This document shows, one piece after another, positions 49,281 through 60,370 of a stretch of DNA of 64,000 bases (position 1 is the first letter of the stretch; every line of letters begins with the position of its first letter). Location: contig JAFMSR010000001.1 in the NCBI GenBank assembly GCA_022818135.1, forward strand, positions 37,168,672 to 37,232,671, in the 5' to 3' direction. Position numbers and translations under genes: made by a program. The notes beneath the pieces were generated by a model, which was not told the origin of the DNA, did no database searches, and was given only the letters and a program-made list of their open reading frames with translations. The stretch is from Saxidomus purpurata. Lineage: Eukaryota; Mollusca; Bivalvia; Venerida; Veneridae.

Positions 49281-49999
49281 GGACTTCAAACAAAAAATAC
49301 GTGCGTTATATTATAGTGTGAACAAATATATTTTATTACATAATTAAGATGGGTAGTCAGATGTACAATAATTGTAGAACATATTTATATATAACTGATT
49401 AAAAATATTATACAGTCTAATACGCCAATATAAATTTTATGATGTGCCTACATGTACTAAGAAGCTTTCTACAATATGTTACCTTATCTGCCATTTTGAA
49501 GTTTAACATACCAATTAACAGTTCATAGCAAACTTAAAAAGATCATTCATATCGACCTTATCAATTTGGTGAACTGGTGTCTGTGCTAAAATTGCAAAGC
49601 AATCTAATAACTTGAAAACCTACTCGTTTTTGCAAAGGCAAACTATAATTTATTAATTCTTATGTTCAGCTAAAATTGTCTACACAATTTGGTCGCATTT
49701 GTGCCAGTATGTCATATTTTCTTTCTGAAAAGACGCCCGTAACAATTCCAGATTTAAAAGAAAATTCGATTTGGTCTAAGTAATGGACGTTTAAATCTTA
49801 TATTTATAGAATTATTTTTACGATATTGGGAGTCAGTTGACGTTGTCTACTGACCACATCGAGAATATGTTTCAATTGACCAATTAAGCAGGCTATTAAT
49901 TCTTCAAAGATTTGAACACTGTTCTATACGCGTAGTGTCACAAGTAGATAAAAACTTAACACAATACCGAAAACATTCTGGTTCGGAGAGATGTCTTTT
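49281..49999. other. AT-rich spacer between arrays II and III
   Basis: No gene or repeat recognised. Confidence 0.45.
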
Positions 50000-51135
50000 C
50001 AGTGCTAGAAGAAGCAATTAAGCGTTTATATCTTAAGAATAATTATGCAAAACCAGAAAGCAGATAGCGGCTTGTTATCACTAGAATGTAAATTCTCGAA
50101 TAGATTTCCATTATTAAGGTTTATGTCCAGGACTCTGATGGCTCTCGGTTAACTAATCACAGTGTCTGAAGTTTTCATCTTGCGTTTTATCCCATTTTAT
50201 TCTAAGTGTGCTTTAAACAGTTCCCCTGCGGTACGAGGGATAACACTATTTGCACAGTTAGAATATAGACAACGTAAGCTTACTCTGACCAATCGTACAA
50301 TGAAAAATAAGAGTGACTTCGTATTGCATATAACATGGTAACTACAGTCGGCACTTTGGAACCTTTAAGCAGTATTTTCCGAAAGACGAGGATGTCATTT
50401 TCAACGAAAATTATAGATGACTTATTGTGTAAAATATAGAATGTAGACTTATAAAATCATAAAATATTTAAAATAGTTTTATCCCACTTTTTCAAGTATA
50501 TTGTCGCTCGTTTGGTAGACACGACAGTGATTAGACTAACAGGAGTCTTTTTAGTGTTGGGTTGAAACTCGCCAGAGTCCCCTCAAACTATTTTGAAGGT
50601 GGTTGACAGGGTGTGAATTATGTATAGGTTTATGTTGGATAAACGTTCATATACGCAATATTTGAAAATGATATTACCGTTCAAAGTGACCATCATAATT
50701 TTAAATAAAACATTAATCAGTGATTTATAATCATAGAATAATAAACACTGCCTTAGCTTTTCCCTAAAAATAACATTCTACATCACAGTTTCATTCACAT
50801 TGAATTTAGAGTAAATCTGTAAAAATCCTTTTTTGACTATCCTAGTTAAAAATAAAAAATCCACTATTTCGGTTATGTATATCTTAATTTGTATTTGGCA
50901 ATAACAGAAATAACTTGATAAATCTTATTTCTTATAAGTTTTAAAGCATCTACTGTGTTTTGAGCACTATTCTTAACCATAAACCAATGTCAACATTTTG
51001 AAGGGTAATATAGCTTTCTGTAGCGTTACTGAATTTAAGATATCATAGAATACACACGCACACATCAATGTCCAAAATCAAATACAATCCTTTCATTCAG
51101 TTTCAAGAGTTTAACATTATATCTTATTCTATCCT

Positions 51136-51370
51136 TTGCGACATATGGAAAACATTTACAATTTTTCTGACCGTATACATGTACTTCGTTTTAGATTTCG
51201 TAAAACTTGACAGATCATTGGAGAATCTTTGTTGACTCTGAGACAATCGTTCTCCTTTGTGACATATGGAAAGCATGTATAATTATTTGACCATATACAT
51301 GCATTTCACCACAGATGTCCTACAATTTGATATATCGTAGGAGTTTCTTTGATGAATGTTGGAAAATCGT
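51136..51370 (+). repeat. Tandem duplication of about 116 bases
   Basis: 'cctttgcgacatatggaaa' at 51136 and 'cctttgtgacatatggaaa' at 51256 start two units that continue with 'catttacaattt'/'catgtataatta', 'gac.gtatacatg.a', 'ttggagaatctttg'/'gtaggagtttctttg', 'acaatcgttctcc'/'aaaatcgttctcc'. The array III copy 2 at 60890-61010 has only one unit. Confidence 0.8.
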
Positions 51371-52952
51371 TCTCCAATTACTGTTTTCACCTCTGCGCTT
51401 TAAGATACCACAAACTCAGCAGCATATCCACCACTTCATATCGTCCGCTAGTATATGTGTGTCGTTTCTTCTTGTTTCGTTTACAGTTCGTTAGAGTATT
51501 TTCCTGACGAATTCAATGAATAAGCTGATGTGTGTGCTATCTCACCTTTATTCCCTTAACTGCAATGAAGAAAACTTTGCATGACCTGTTGTCTGAATGC
51601 AACTGCAAACCCCTTTATTAGTAACATAGTCCTATTATGTGATTGTACAAACATGAGTAAATAGTTTTGTGAAAATATTGATGTGAAAAAATGTTTATGA
51701 TCTTCGTGTACGTCATAGTCACATTTCTGTTCACATAATATGCCTAAGGATTTAAATATTGATTGTTTAGCTAAGGCAGTCCTGAAATTGCAACAGACAT
51801 GATTTCCAATTTCTTTTCCAAATACTACTGAAGAGGACGGAAGATGAAAAGTATCTTCTGTTGAACTACATTGTATAGTTGTACAAAGGTTTCCTTATTA
51901 CTGTAGAGTTTTGTATTCTGTTCAAAGCATGCGTTGATGTTGGAGTTCATGTAAGGTGTGCGTGCCTTAATTGCATATAAAATATACATGTATCAACGTT
52001 TCCTCAGATTCTATGTATAATCTAATTTTGCTGTTTAATTTAGATGTATTACGTCAACTGTTATTTTCTTGAATACATCGGCCATATCTACCCAGCGCAT
52101 AAACTTAAATGTAAACACTTAGTTTAAACACCATTTTCTCACACAGTTTACTATTCACTCATACATTTAAACGTCAGATCTTTAGAACTGGCATTTTGCA
52201 ATTAATCCAGACATCTTCTGTTTTAAATGCAAATGTAAATACACTATTTCAGCCAGTGAAATGAAAAATAAAAACTACTCCTGTTCAAATGACATTGCAT
52301 GACCTTTCGTGGACATCGATCTAGACTATGTGGGCTCAAATGTAATTTCATACACGTCAGTCATATTTGACTGCATTCAACGATATAAAATTATTTCCGA
52401 AAACAAGATAGACATTCCAAATTTCCAGATATGATTCATTATTACTCACTCGATATGCGTCAAAGATGTATATGATTACTAGACTACAGTTTGTCGACAC
52501 TTAATTTCAAATGAATGTGCTGAGTTAAATAACCCACTATTAAAAGGCAACCGGAACATACTGTAAATATAAAAGTATCGTTTTGCTGTTTTCAGTTTAT
52601 ATCGACTTCGCCGTTTTGTTTTGGAAAGTAACGTGAACAGAAAGTCACATCTAATTTAGAGGGACAATGAAAAATGGGCATTTACTCTTTCAAAGTTATA
52701 CAGTACAACGGTTCAACGTGACAATCAAAGTGCCTATTTTGAACAGTAGTTTAAATTTCTAACATGACTCACGATTATGTCTCTATATACAAAGAGTGGA
52801 ACAATTATGTGTTAATATGCCATAAACAACACGGGAAACGATAAGCCGTCAAGATGACGTCATATTGTGCAGCATGAAGTTAAATAAATATATGTGCAAA
52901 AAATAACCCTTTTATTTATTCACTTTTTGTTATCTCTTGTCATGTTGGAATC

Positions 52953-53127
52953 GAAATAACATCATTTTTAGCGTTTTTATCGCCTAATAAACACCTATTT
53001 GTCGTTCGGATCATGATGCGCCGTTATAAACCACTCAGGCATTCTGCCTTCATGGTAAATAACTGCGCATCAGACTCCAAATCATTGTTTATTAGACGAT
53101 GAACACCGCTGGAACGGATGATATTTC
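52953..53127. mobile_element. 175 bp foldback (near-complete palindrome)
   Basis: The left arm (52953-53021) and right arm (53065-53127) are imperfect reverse complements: 'gaaataacatc' pairs with 'gatgatatttc', 'atcgcctaataaaca' with 'tgtttattagacgat', 'tgatgcgc' with 'gcgcatca'. The centre also folds: 'gttataaacca' with 'tggtaaataac', 'aggca' with 'tgcct' around a 3-base loop. The element seems absent from array III copy 2 (about 61.7-62.1 kb). There is no coding capacity. No clear target-site duplication is visible. Confidence 0.7.
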
Positions 53128-55320
53128 ATAAGTAAATTGCAAACCACGAACATGCTATAAAAACAGCAACTTGTTAGCAATATTTGCTTAACCTACACAT
53201 TTGTTTAAAATATTTTTTTTTCTAGATAACATATTACAGTTGGTTTGCCCTAATCTTATTCGTCTGTTTCAAACTGACACATTAAACGAAGTTAACATAA
53301 AGTTAACATGTTTTTAAGTCAAAGCTTGTGAGGAAACACTTATTTTATGGCTCAATTCTATTTTATGTCTTAGTTTATGAGGCAACAAACCGGTTTCCCC
53401 AGAATTATTTAATTGTCTTATTTAGCTCTCAAGAAACAGATAGTCCTCGTTGTAAGGCAAGTATTACCGAGGACACATTTAAGAAGAGAACAAAGCGATC
53501 AATATCATAATTTCTAAATTTCAAGAAATTCCAGACAGTCACTGTAATCATTATATGAAGCATCAGAACTGTGTGTTATAGTAAGGCAGTCTCAGAGAAT
53601 ACAGCCAGATCAGTTTGACATTCAGTGTCAAATTACAAATGTATAGAAATGTTCTTGGTAACGTTTGCAGAATATATAGAGACCATCTGACGAAAGTTGT
53701 AATAGCAAACAGCGAACAACAAATTTGTTTTAGTTCCACACCACAAGTTATAGCTTACTTGTTAAAAGTAGCGAACAGTCTCCGTAAAATTGACATTGAA
53801 ACGAAATGATAAGTTATCAAATTAAAACCCGATTTTCTTTGTACAAAAAGGCAATTGTTTATCAGAGATATATTATATAAAATGTAAGGTTAGTATCTCT
53901 CGTTGTGTGACGGGTATCAAAGTAACCGTCTGTACTGACCGATGACGGTTACATATGCACCTAATTTTAGATTAAAGTTCTATTCATGTTTTCTTGTCCG
54001 TTTTAGGGAAAAATTTGTTTTTCTAGAAGTGTGCGAGAGGATGTGGTATCAGTTGAGCATACGCAGTGGTTTCCTTCTCAACATAATCAATTCGGCACAC
54101 TATTGAAATTCAGAAATTAACTATATCATATTGAGATTGAAATAACCAGTTAAATGGTTCTGAGTTGGATAGTACAATGGGGCTAACCGGTACTGTCACT
54201 GAAGTTGTATTCGTCAAATCAGAGTCTTTAAATATGTTTTCACAGTAATGCTGTTTTAGCAGGAAGTTAATCTTATAGTGAGTTAAGGCTTGGTATATTA
54301 TTTGACTCGATGTTAAGTTCTTATTCGTGTTTGGTTTCTTTCAAAATAGCAATTTGGATCCGGTTAATAAAGTAATCTTATTGTGCATGCAGCTCAGTGC
54401 GTGTTGCTTTCAGTTTGGAAGAACTCGCGTCAGATCTGTTTAGAAATAATTACGCATATGTCATTCAAACTTGAAGAAAACAGCACATATCTGTCTGTAG
54501 AAAGATTTTCTTAGACGTTGATGGGTGTGACTCATTGTTTATTTAAATTTTGTTGATTTTTTTGTCATTCGTGTTGGTTCCAAACATTACTTTCCGTCAT
54601 GAACGTATTGATAATAGTATCTAGATTTAGAAAGAAGCGGTTTCTTATGGTAGTTGAAAAATATTAAACATGACTGCATGTATTTTGTCACCAGCAAGAC
54701 TGTTATCGCTTTTGCGCTTGTTTGTTTAATGGAGATTATACTATTTTTGCTAAAAGACTGACCAAGAAAATTTGTGTTTTTTTTTCGTTTATGACGACTG
54801 CAAAATCTTTCCTTTAAAAAACGATTGATCATAGAGAAGCATTAACAGTTTTGCTTCATATGGCATATGGTTCATGAAACATGGTCTTTTGAGGGGATGC
54901 GTGCTTCATTGTTTTTAGAATATGAATCACACACACCATTAACTAGTAAAAGAACGCGGTGTATGGTTAATAGAAGAGCCGACTGATAAGTGATCAGTTT
55001 TGAGTACATACACTGCACTTAAACCAACCTCTGTTGTTATTACTAATAACGTTCCGGCTCACTGTTTCCGTTTTTCCATCGCAACAAACCTTCAACCCTA
55101 GCATACTGTTTTCATTTCACCTCTCTTGTATCTATTACGGCTCCAGTAAAAAAATCATTCAAAGCATCCCTTTACATTTATTCCGCTGTTTCAGTTGCAG
55201 CCATGTCCAAATTGCACTACGCTGCACGTCATAACTGAGCATCGTACTTAAAGTATGTATATTCTTTTATTGCGAAGTATCTATGAAATGTTTAAAGTAT
55301 ATATTTTTGCCATCCAAAAT

Positions 55321-55447
55321 GATTCCCCAGTGACAGATAGAATCCCTTGGCTGACAGTATCAGCATGCTTGAAAGAACATAATTGCATGTCTATACGAAT
55401 GACATTTAGGCGAGAATTCTGTAATACAGAGCGGATATAGCCTAATC
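55321..55447 (+). other. Highly conserved island, copy 1
   Basis: From 'gattccccagtgacagatag' through 'agcggatatagcctaatctc' only about 9 of 127 bases differ from 63114-63241, while the neighbouring parts of the two array III copies differ at roughly one in four or five positions and by many indels. The plus frame (DSPVTDRIPWLTVSACLKEH) meets a stop in copy 2, and the best minus frame also meets one, so protein coding is unlikely. It includes the small palindrome 'gctgacagtatcagc'. Confidence 0.6.
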
Positions 55448-55987
55448 TCCTTTTCCAAGGAAACTTAAATCCTCAGGCGTTTGATGAGTGACTCAATAAG
55501 AAGCATACTGTTTATGTACTTTTTATGCAACATTTCACATGGAGTACCTTATGAAACTTTCTGTTTCGATTTCGGTTGTAAATGTGTTAATTATCACAGT
55601 CGACCTTGAACTTACTCTTCAGACAGTTTTCATGAGAATGTTTGAATGACTTCTTAAAATGAAGATCGTTTAAAGTAAATCTATTATACAAGAAACACAG
55701 GAACTTTGTTTAAGAGACTGATTAGCTGCAAGTAACCCGTTTGAAAATTTACGGTTGTACAGCAGAACATGTGCTTAAGGCAAAGTCTGCATTACCTTAA
55801 TGCCTCCTGAATGGAATCTGAAATTGTTTTTATAATCTATTTTAAATTATTTGCACATGAATACCTGAAGCTGTTGTCTATCAGTGAAGACAGTACAGGA
55901 AAGCTCAATAGCTTTAGTAACACCGATGTTTAATTTCTTTTATTGTTTTACACAAAACGGTCCAGTATATGACAGAAGAAGGTACAT

Positions 55988-56004
55988 GTATATATATATA
56001 TATT
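55988..56004 (+). repeat. (TA)n tract
   Basis: About eight TA units. The paralogous position near 63810 has a poly-A run instead. Confidence 0.85.
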
Positions 56005-56210
56005 GTTCTTCCATACCCTACATCAGCTATGGATAAACACTATTGATATGGTCAGTTGTGTTGTCGACCTTCTTGAAGCCTAGAAATGAGACAGACTAAG
56101 AAACCTAAAGAACGCATGATACACTGTCTAAGCTCCTAAATCTACAAGGACTTGGTTGATCAAATATGATCGCTCTCTGCTAAAGTTATCATCATTGAAA
56201 CGAACATTTA

Positions 56211-57871
56211 TCATATTCATTAATGCACGACCACTTACTGCGGTACCAGCTCAATCAGCTGTGTTGTCTGCTTAAAGCCTTATCGAAGAAGATCCTGTTG
56301 TCTCTATTGGAGACTCTTCAGAACATTTACTTTCTGATAAGAAATGTCAGAATAGCAAGATTTAATCTTTATTACTTAGAGTTCGCGGAAAGGCAAACGT
56401 CATAAAGAAGTATTAAAACAGATAAAACCAGACAAATTACATATATAAATTATCATATAAAAGCATTTTACTGCGTTTGCTTTTCGTTTTTGGCTGATAT
56501 CTCGTTATATAACTATAAATGGTTATATTTGCTGTCTATTTCTGTAATAGTTTGGTATTTATGATATCGATCGCGACAGCCGTCCACCAATTTATTGTTT
56601 ATTAAACACTGAGTGGTAATATATTGAAGTCAAAAAGACATCAGTATTAAGCAGTGTTTTAACATTTCTATTCCATGATATGAAAGTACTTTCTTACCAC
56701 ATTCATACATACTTGATATATGTGTATACGTTTAATTTACACCCGAATGAGACCATAAATGAACGCGGGGAACAAACGCGTTGTAATGTATTGTGCCAAG
56801 ACCTACATCGAATTTTTTTCTGCATTTTAGTATTTTGTAATGTAATTTTATTTAGCTATATAATCAGTTCTCGTATCTTAAATTGGTACTTAGTAAAACA
56901 GATAGAGGACGCATGTCAATGTTAACGATTGCAACAAAATATACAAAAAAAAACATTGATGCAAAGTATCAAAGGTCGCCGCTAAAGAATTGAACAAGAG
57001 CAAAGGAAATGTAGATTTTTTTTATTTGTAACAGGAATACAAAAATAATAATACTGTTAAACTGTGTTTGAGCATTAACATGTTACAAAGATTGTAATAA
57101 AGAATATATAATAAATAAGTTTACCCATCAAAATATGACCACTCAAAGGCGTGATTCATTTCAATTTTCGTAAAATACAGTTGCGTAATATTCAAAAGAA
57201 ATATGTTTCCAAAAGTATTACAACGACAACTAAAAAAGTTTAATTTGTATTTTATGTTTCTGCTTTCTTAAAACTGATCCAGCTGAATCGAAGTTTTGTG
57301 AAAACATCGTATAACATACACAGATCGTACCGTTGTAAGAAGACTTTTCGAATAACAGTTTCAGAAGAGTGCCCCAAGTTAATAATTTATTAATTGAAAT
57401 TGCGTTACAACAGCTGAGTTATCAGCTAATTTTGTATATACGGAGTGGATAGCTTTATTGTTTAAATCACGTGAGAATAATTTTCAACTTTCTAAAAATA
57501 AACTGGTTTCAAATGTTTTATCAGTCAAAATAGACATTGACCATTTGAAATCGTGCACCACATAGGGGAATAAACTAAACGATTAGAAAACAAAAATAAA
57601 ACAATAAAAATATTACAAATTCTTTTTCTGTAAAACTTTATTGTCAGTGGGAAAAATTATCTTGCATCAAATAACCTTGAAAAAAATTAAGTCACGTGCC
57701 CCTCCACGTACAAGTAGAAATCCCATCCCAGACAGTACGCAACACTTCAGTGCGGCGACAATAAAATGCTATATAGATATGATAACTCCATTTAACTAAT
57801 ATTGTTGTTCATGAAGTAAAGGAATAATGCCGTTTTGTATCGGATTGTCTGCGTGTCCATATATTTTTAAC
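56211..57871. other. Spacer between array III copies
   Basis: No gene recognised. Frames of 60 and 81 codons (56223-56405, 56680-56925) have no recognisable domain, although the second is partly hydrophobic. The sequence just before the SINE is ordinary AT-rich DNA. Confidence 0.45.
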
Positions 57872-58022
57872 TAAGCGGTAGCGCGGTCGCCTCATGATCG
57901 CAGGGTCCCGGGTTCGATCCTCATCATGCCATGTCAGTATTGTCCTTAGGCAAGACATTTCACATCGCCTTTCTCTCTTCGAGGTTGATTACATCTGGAA
58001 TGGGTATCGAGATCGCTTTATC
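57872..58022 (+). mobile_element. tRNA-derived SINE
   Basis: The tRNA-like head carries an A-box-like 'tagcgcggtcgcc' (57879-57891) and a B-box 'gggttcgatcc' (57910-57920), the parts of an internal RNA polymerase III promoter. The body 'tgtccttaggcaagacattt' (57941-57960) is the phrase found in the central region of many invertebrate SINEs, followed by 'cacatcgcctttctc'. A 6 bp anticodon-like stem (gcggtc/gatcgc) can be drawn, but the T-arm does not close well and the sequence continues past the tRNA region. It is therefore not a functional tRNA gene. The tail and target duplication are not clear. Confidence 0.8.
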
Positions 58023-59029
58023 TAAGAGAATAAATGAAAAAGTATTACTTAAATTAATTGTATCTTTGTTGTTGAACCGAAATTTACTTCTTTCAAAAGT
58101 AGCTTAACTGTGATTTATTGGCATACATTGTAACGCATCTATTCAAGGAAACACCGTGAGCATTTTTCGCCTATCAGCAGTATCACATTATTATATATAT
58201 AACTTTATTTCCTCCAATTTCTGGAGAGTGACATATAAAAAAGAAAGAAGCACTATTATACAGAAACATGAATAACAATTGCAAAATGAAACGCAGCTGT
58301 TGAGAAAATATATACAAATAGTATACATTATATATTATAAATTATGCAGGTATGTTCTTCTGTTGCCGCTAGTCATATCATATGTTCCGAGTTATGCTGT
58401 AATAGTGATAAATTGTCCATCAGGTTTGAAAACGGTGTATTCATACAAATGAAAGCAGCATATCAAGATCCAGAATAATGACGTCACATAGCAGTCAAGT
58501 GAATTCAGTATCAGTTAAAGTTTCAATTTATTGCAATGAATGTTAAAAGTGATAACAATTGCCCTTTCAATACATGTAATGAGCAACTTACTATTTTCAT
58601 TTGATAGTTTTACTATTTCTACATATAAATGTTATTTGGGTGGTTTACGTAGTATCTTATAAGTTATACCATTGATGTTGAGGTCACTTACCCAATTTCT
58701 AAATAAATATATTTTTCGGATTAAATTATTATGTACACAGCCCTTTTTCTGAAAACAGAAATGAAACTTTAAAAAGTATTTACTGTTGTCGTATGATTTG
58801 CGATATTCGAATGTGTTCGAAGGGTATGCTAACCGTAACACAAAGCTGTTATACCCCCCTTCATGAAATATTTATTAAGTAAACTGATATATGCATTTTT
58901 TTATCACTCTTTATCTCTATAAATAAACCTTTATATGTTTAGTATAGAATGGACACTTTTATTCGTATATTTTCCTTAAAGTTAAGAATAGAATAAAAAT
59001 AATTTCTGAAAAAAATCTTGCTTAGAGAG
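58023..59029. other. AT-rich spacer
   Basis: No gene recognised. A full CRE-type octamer TGACGTCA lies at 58479-58486. The 69-codon minus frame 58841-58632 has no recognisable features. Confidence 0.45.
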
Positions 59030-59427
59030 CTAGCAATTAATCGTCTATGTCTTAAGACAAATTATGCAAACCAGCAATCAAGATAGTGGCGTGTTATCAC
59101 TGGAATGTAAATTCTCTGAATAGATTTCTATTCCAGGACTCACTGTTAACTAATTACATCGTCTGAAATTTTTATCTTACTTTTTTATCTCATTTTATTC
59201 TAAGTATGCTATGGACATTTCCCTTGTGATATAATAGTCTTTGGGGAACACTTGTTGTAACATTGAAAATGTAAGCGTACTTTGACACTTCCCACAATGC
59301 AATGCAGACTGATTGAACATTGTAGATAATAATTTTATCATTGCTTCAGATTAAGGATGAGCTGTTAAGACTCGTGCATCCCGATAGTTTCAGACACTAT
59401 TTCGTCTTAGATAATGTTGTCATTTTA

Positions 59428-60118
59428 AACGATAATAGAAGATAATTAATGGTTTTAATATCACGTTATTTATTTCACCAAATGGGCACCAAAAGTGATG
59501 TTTTCACAATTCTGATGTTCAAATGTGAAATGAACGTGATATTACATGTACATCGATTTCCGTTTATTTTCTGTTTAAAGCTTTACTTCTGTTAAGTTTG
59601 TTTCTCAATAAAATGTCAAAAACCGCGGGAAACGTCAACAGAAAACATAGCACACATGACGTCATTTGAACGACGTCTTCGCCGTTTGGTATCTGGCATT
59701 CGTTACGCTCGGTTTACCTTTTGGCTTCAATCCAGATTGAAGATTTCGATATTTTCACCGCTTAAGAGTGAAACTTTCAATTTTATCCCACTGAAATGTA
59801 GAGGATAATTGTTGGTTTCAGTGTAATATCACGTTTAACTTATAATTTCACCGAGTGGGTACTAAAAGTGATATTTTCACGAGTGGCGCAAAATGGTGAA
59901 ATAAACGTTATATTACATCGATACCAACACTTTTTCTGTTTATTCTATGGTTAGAGCTCTACTTTAGTTGAGTTTGTTTCTATAAATATCGAAAATCGCG
60001 GGAAACGTCATCAGAAAACATAGCGCAAATGACGTCATTTTAACAACGTCATCGTCGCATAGTTTCCAGCATTAATTACGTTCGGTATACTTTTTGACGT
60101 TAATCCGGGTTTAAGATT
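59428..60118 (+). mobile_element. Tandem dimer of a CRE-containing foldback repeat
   Basis: Two units about 368 bp apart. Each has an inverted repeat (unit 2: 'aatatcacgttt' and 'atttcacc' against 'ggtgaaataaacg' and 'ttatatt', around 'gtgatattttcac'), then 'gtttatt', 'agttgagtttgtttct', 'cgcgggaaacgtcat', 'aaaacatagcgcaaatgacg', 'acgtcatcgtcgc'. TGACGTCA is at 59657-59664 and 60030-60037. A partial third start may lie at 60140-60200 ('tggtaatccactg', 'ggataatcac'). I recognise the core as common in bivalve DNA. It is absent from array III copy 1 at the corresponding place, so it inserted after the duplication or was deleted there. Confidence 0.7.
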
Positions 60119-60282
60119 GCAAAACGAGTTAAAATAAAAAATGGTAATCCACTGTTTCAAAACTATGGATAATCACTTTGATTTCACTTATAAAACTCTA
60201 TAATTTACTGGAAAACATAATTCACTGAAAAGCATGAAGTAACTTTAATACGAAAAATAAAGACAGTAAGACATATAATAAA

Positions 60283-60370
60283 AGGGCGCCGGATTGCTCT
60301 TGATCATACATGCGTGGCACGAGTTTGATCCGACCTCGACGAGAGCCAATCGGCTAGGACACATTCTATA
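60283..60370 (+). mobile_element. Possible SINE head fragment
   Basis: 'gggcgccggattgctcttga' followed by 'cgtggcacgagtttgatccg' resembles a decayed tRNA-like promoter, with a B-box-like 'gagtttgatcc'. It has no SINE body and no T-arm that folds properly. Weak call. Confidence 0.3.

Larger units (their letters stand above)
50000..56210 (+). repeat. Array III unit, copy 1
   Basis: Collinear with 59.03-64.0 kb. Anchors: 50046/59069 (atgcaaa.ccag), 51475/61085 (tgtttcgtttacagttcgt), 51540/61150 (atctcacctttattccctta), 52608/61640 (acttcgccgttttgttt), 53328/62167 (cttgtgaggaaacac), 53350/62190 (atggctcaattctatttta), 55331/63130 (ccagtgacagatagaatc), 55950/63780 (caaaacggtc.agt). The shared word 'atgcaaaaccagaaag' at 50046, 35936 and 43488 hints that arrays II and III have a common origin. 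Frames inside (53328-53510, 55034-55234, 55255-55440) are broken in copy 2. Confidence 0.9.

Noticed and set aside
55255..55440. 61-codon frame over the conserved island
   Set aside because: The paralog at 63114 has a TGA inside the same frame and a deletion upstream. DNA conservation without frame conservation does not support a gene.
57872..57945. Functional tRNA gene
   Set aside because: The A and B boxes and an anticodon-like stem are present, but the T-stem does not pair and a SINE body follows directly. Called as a SINE instead.
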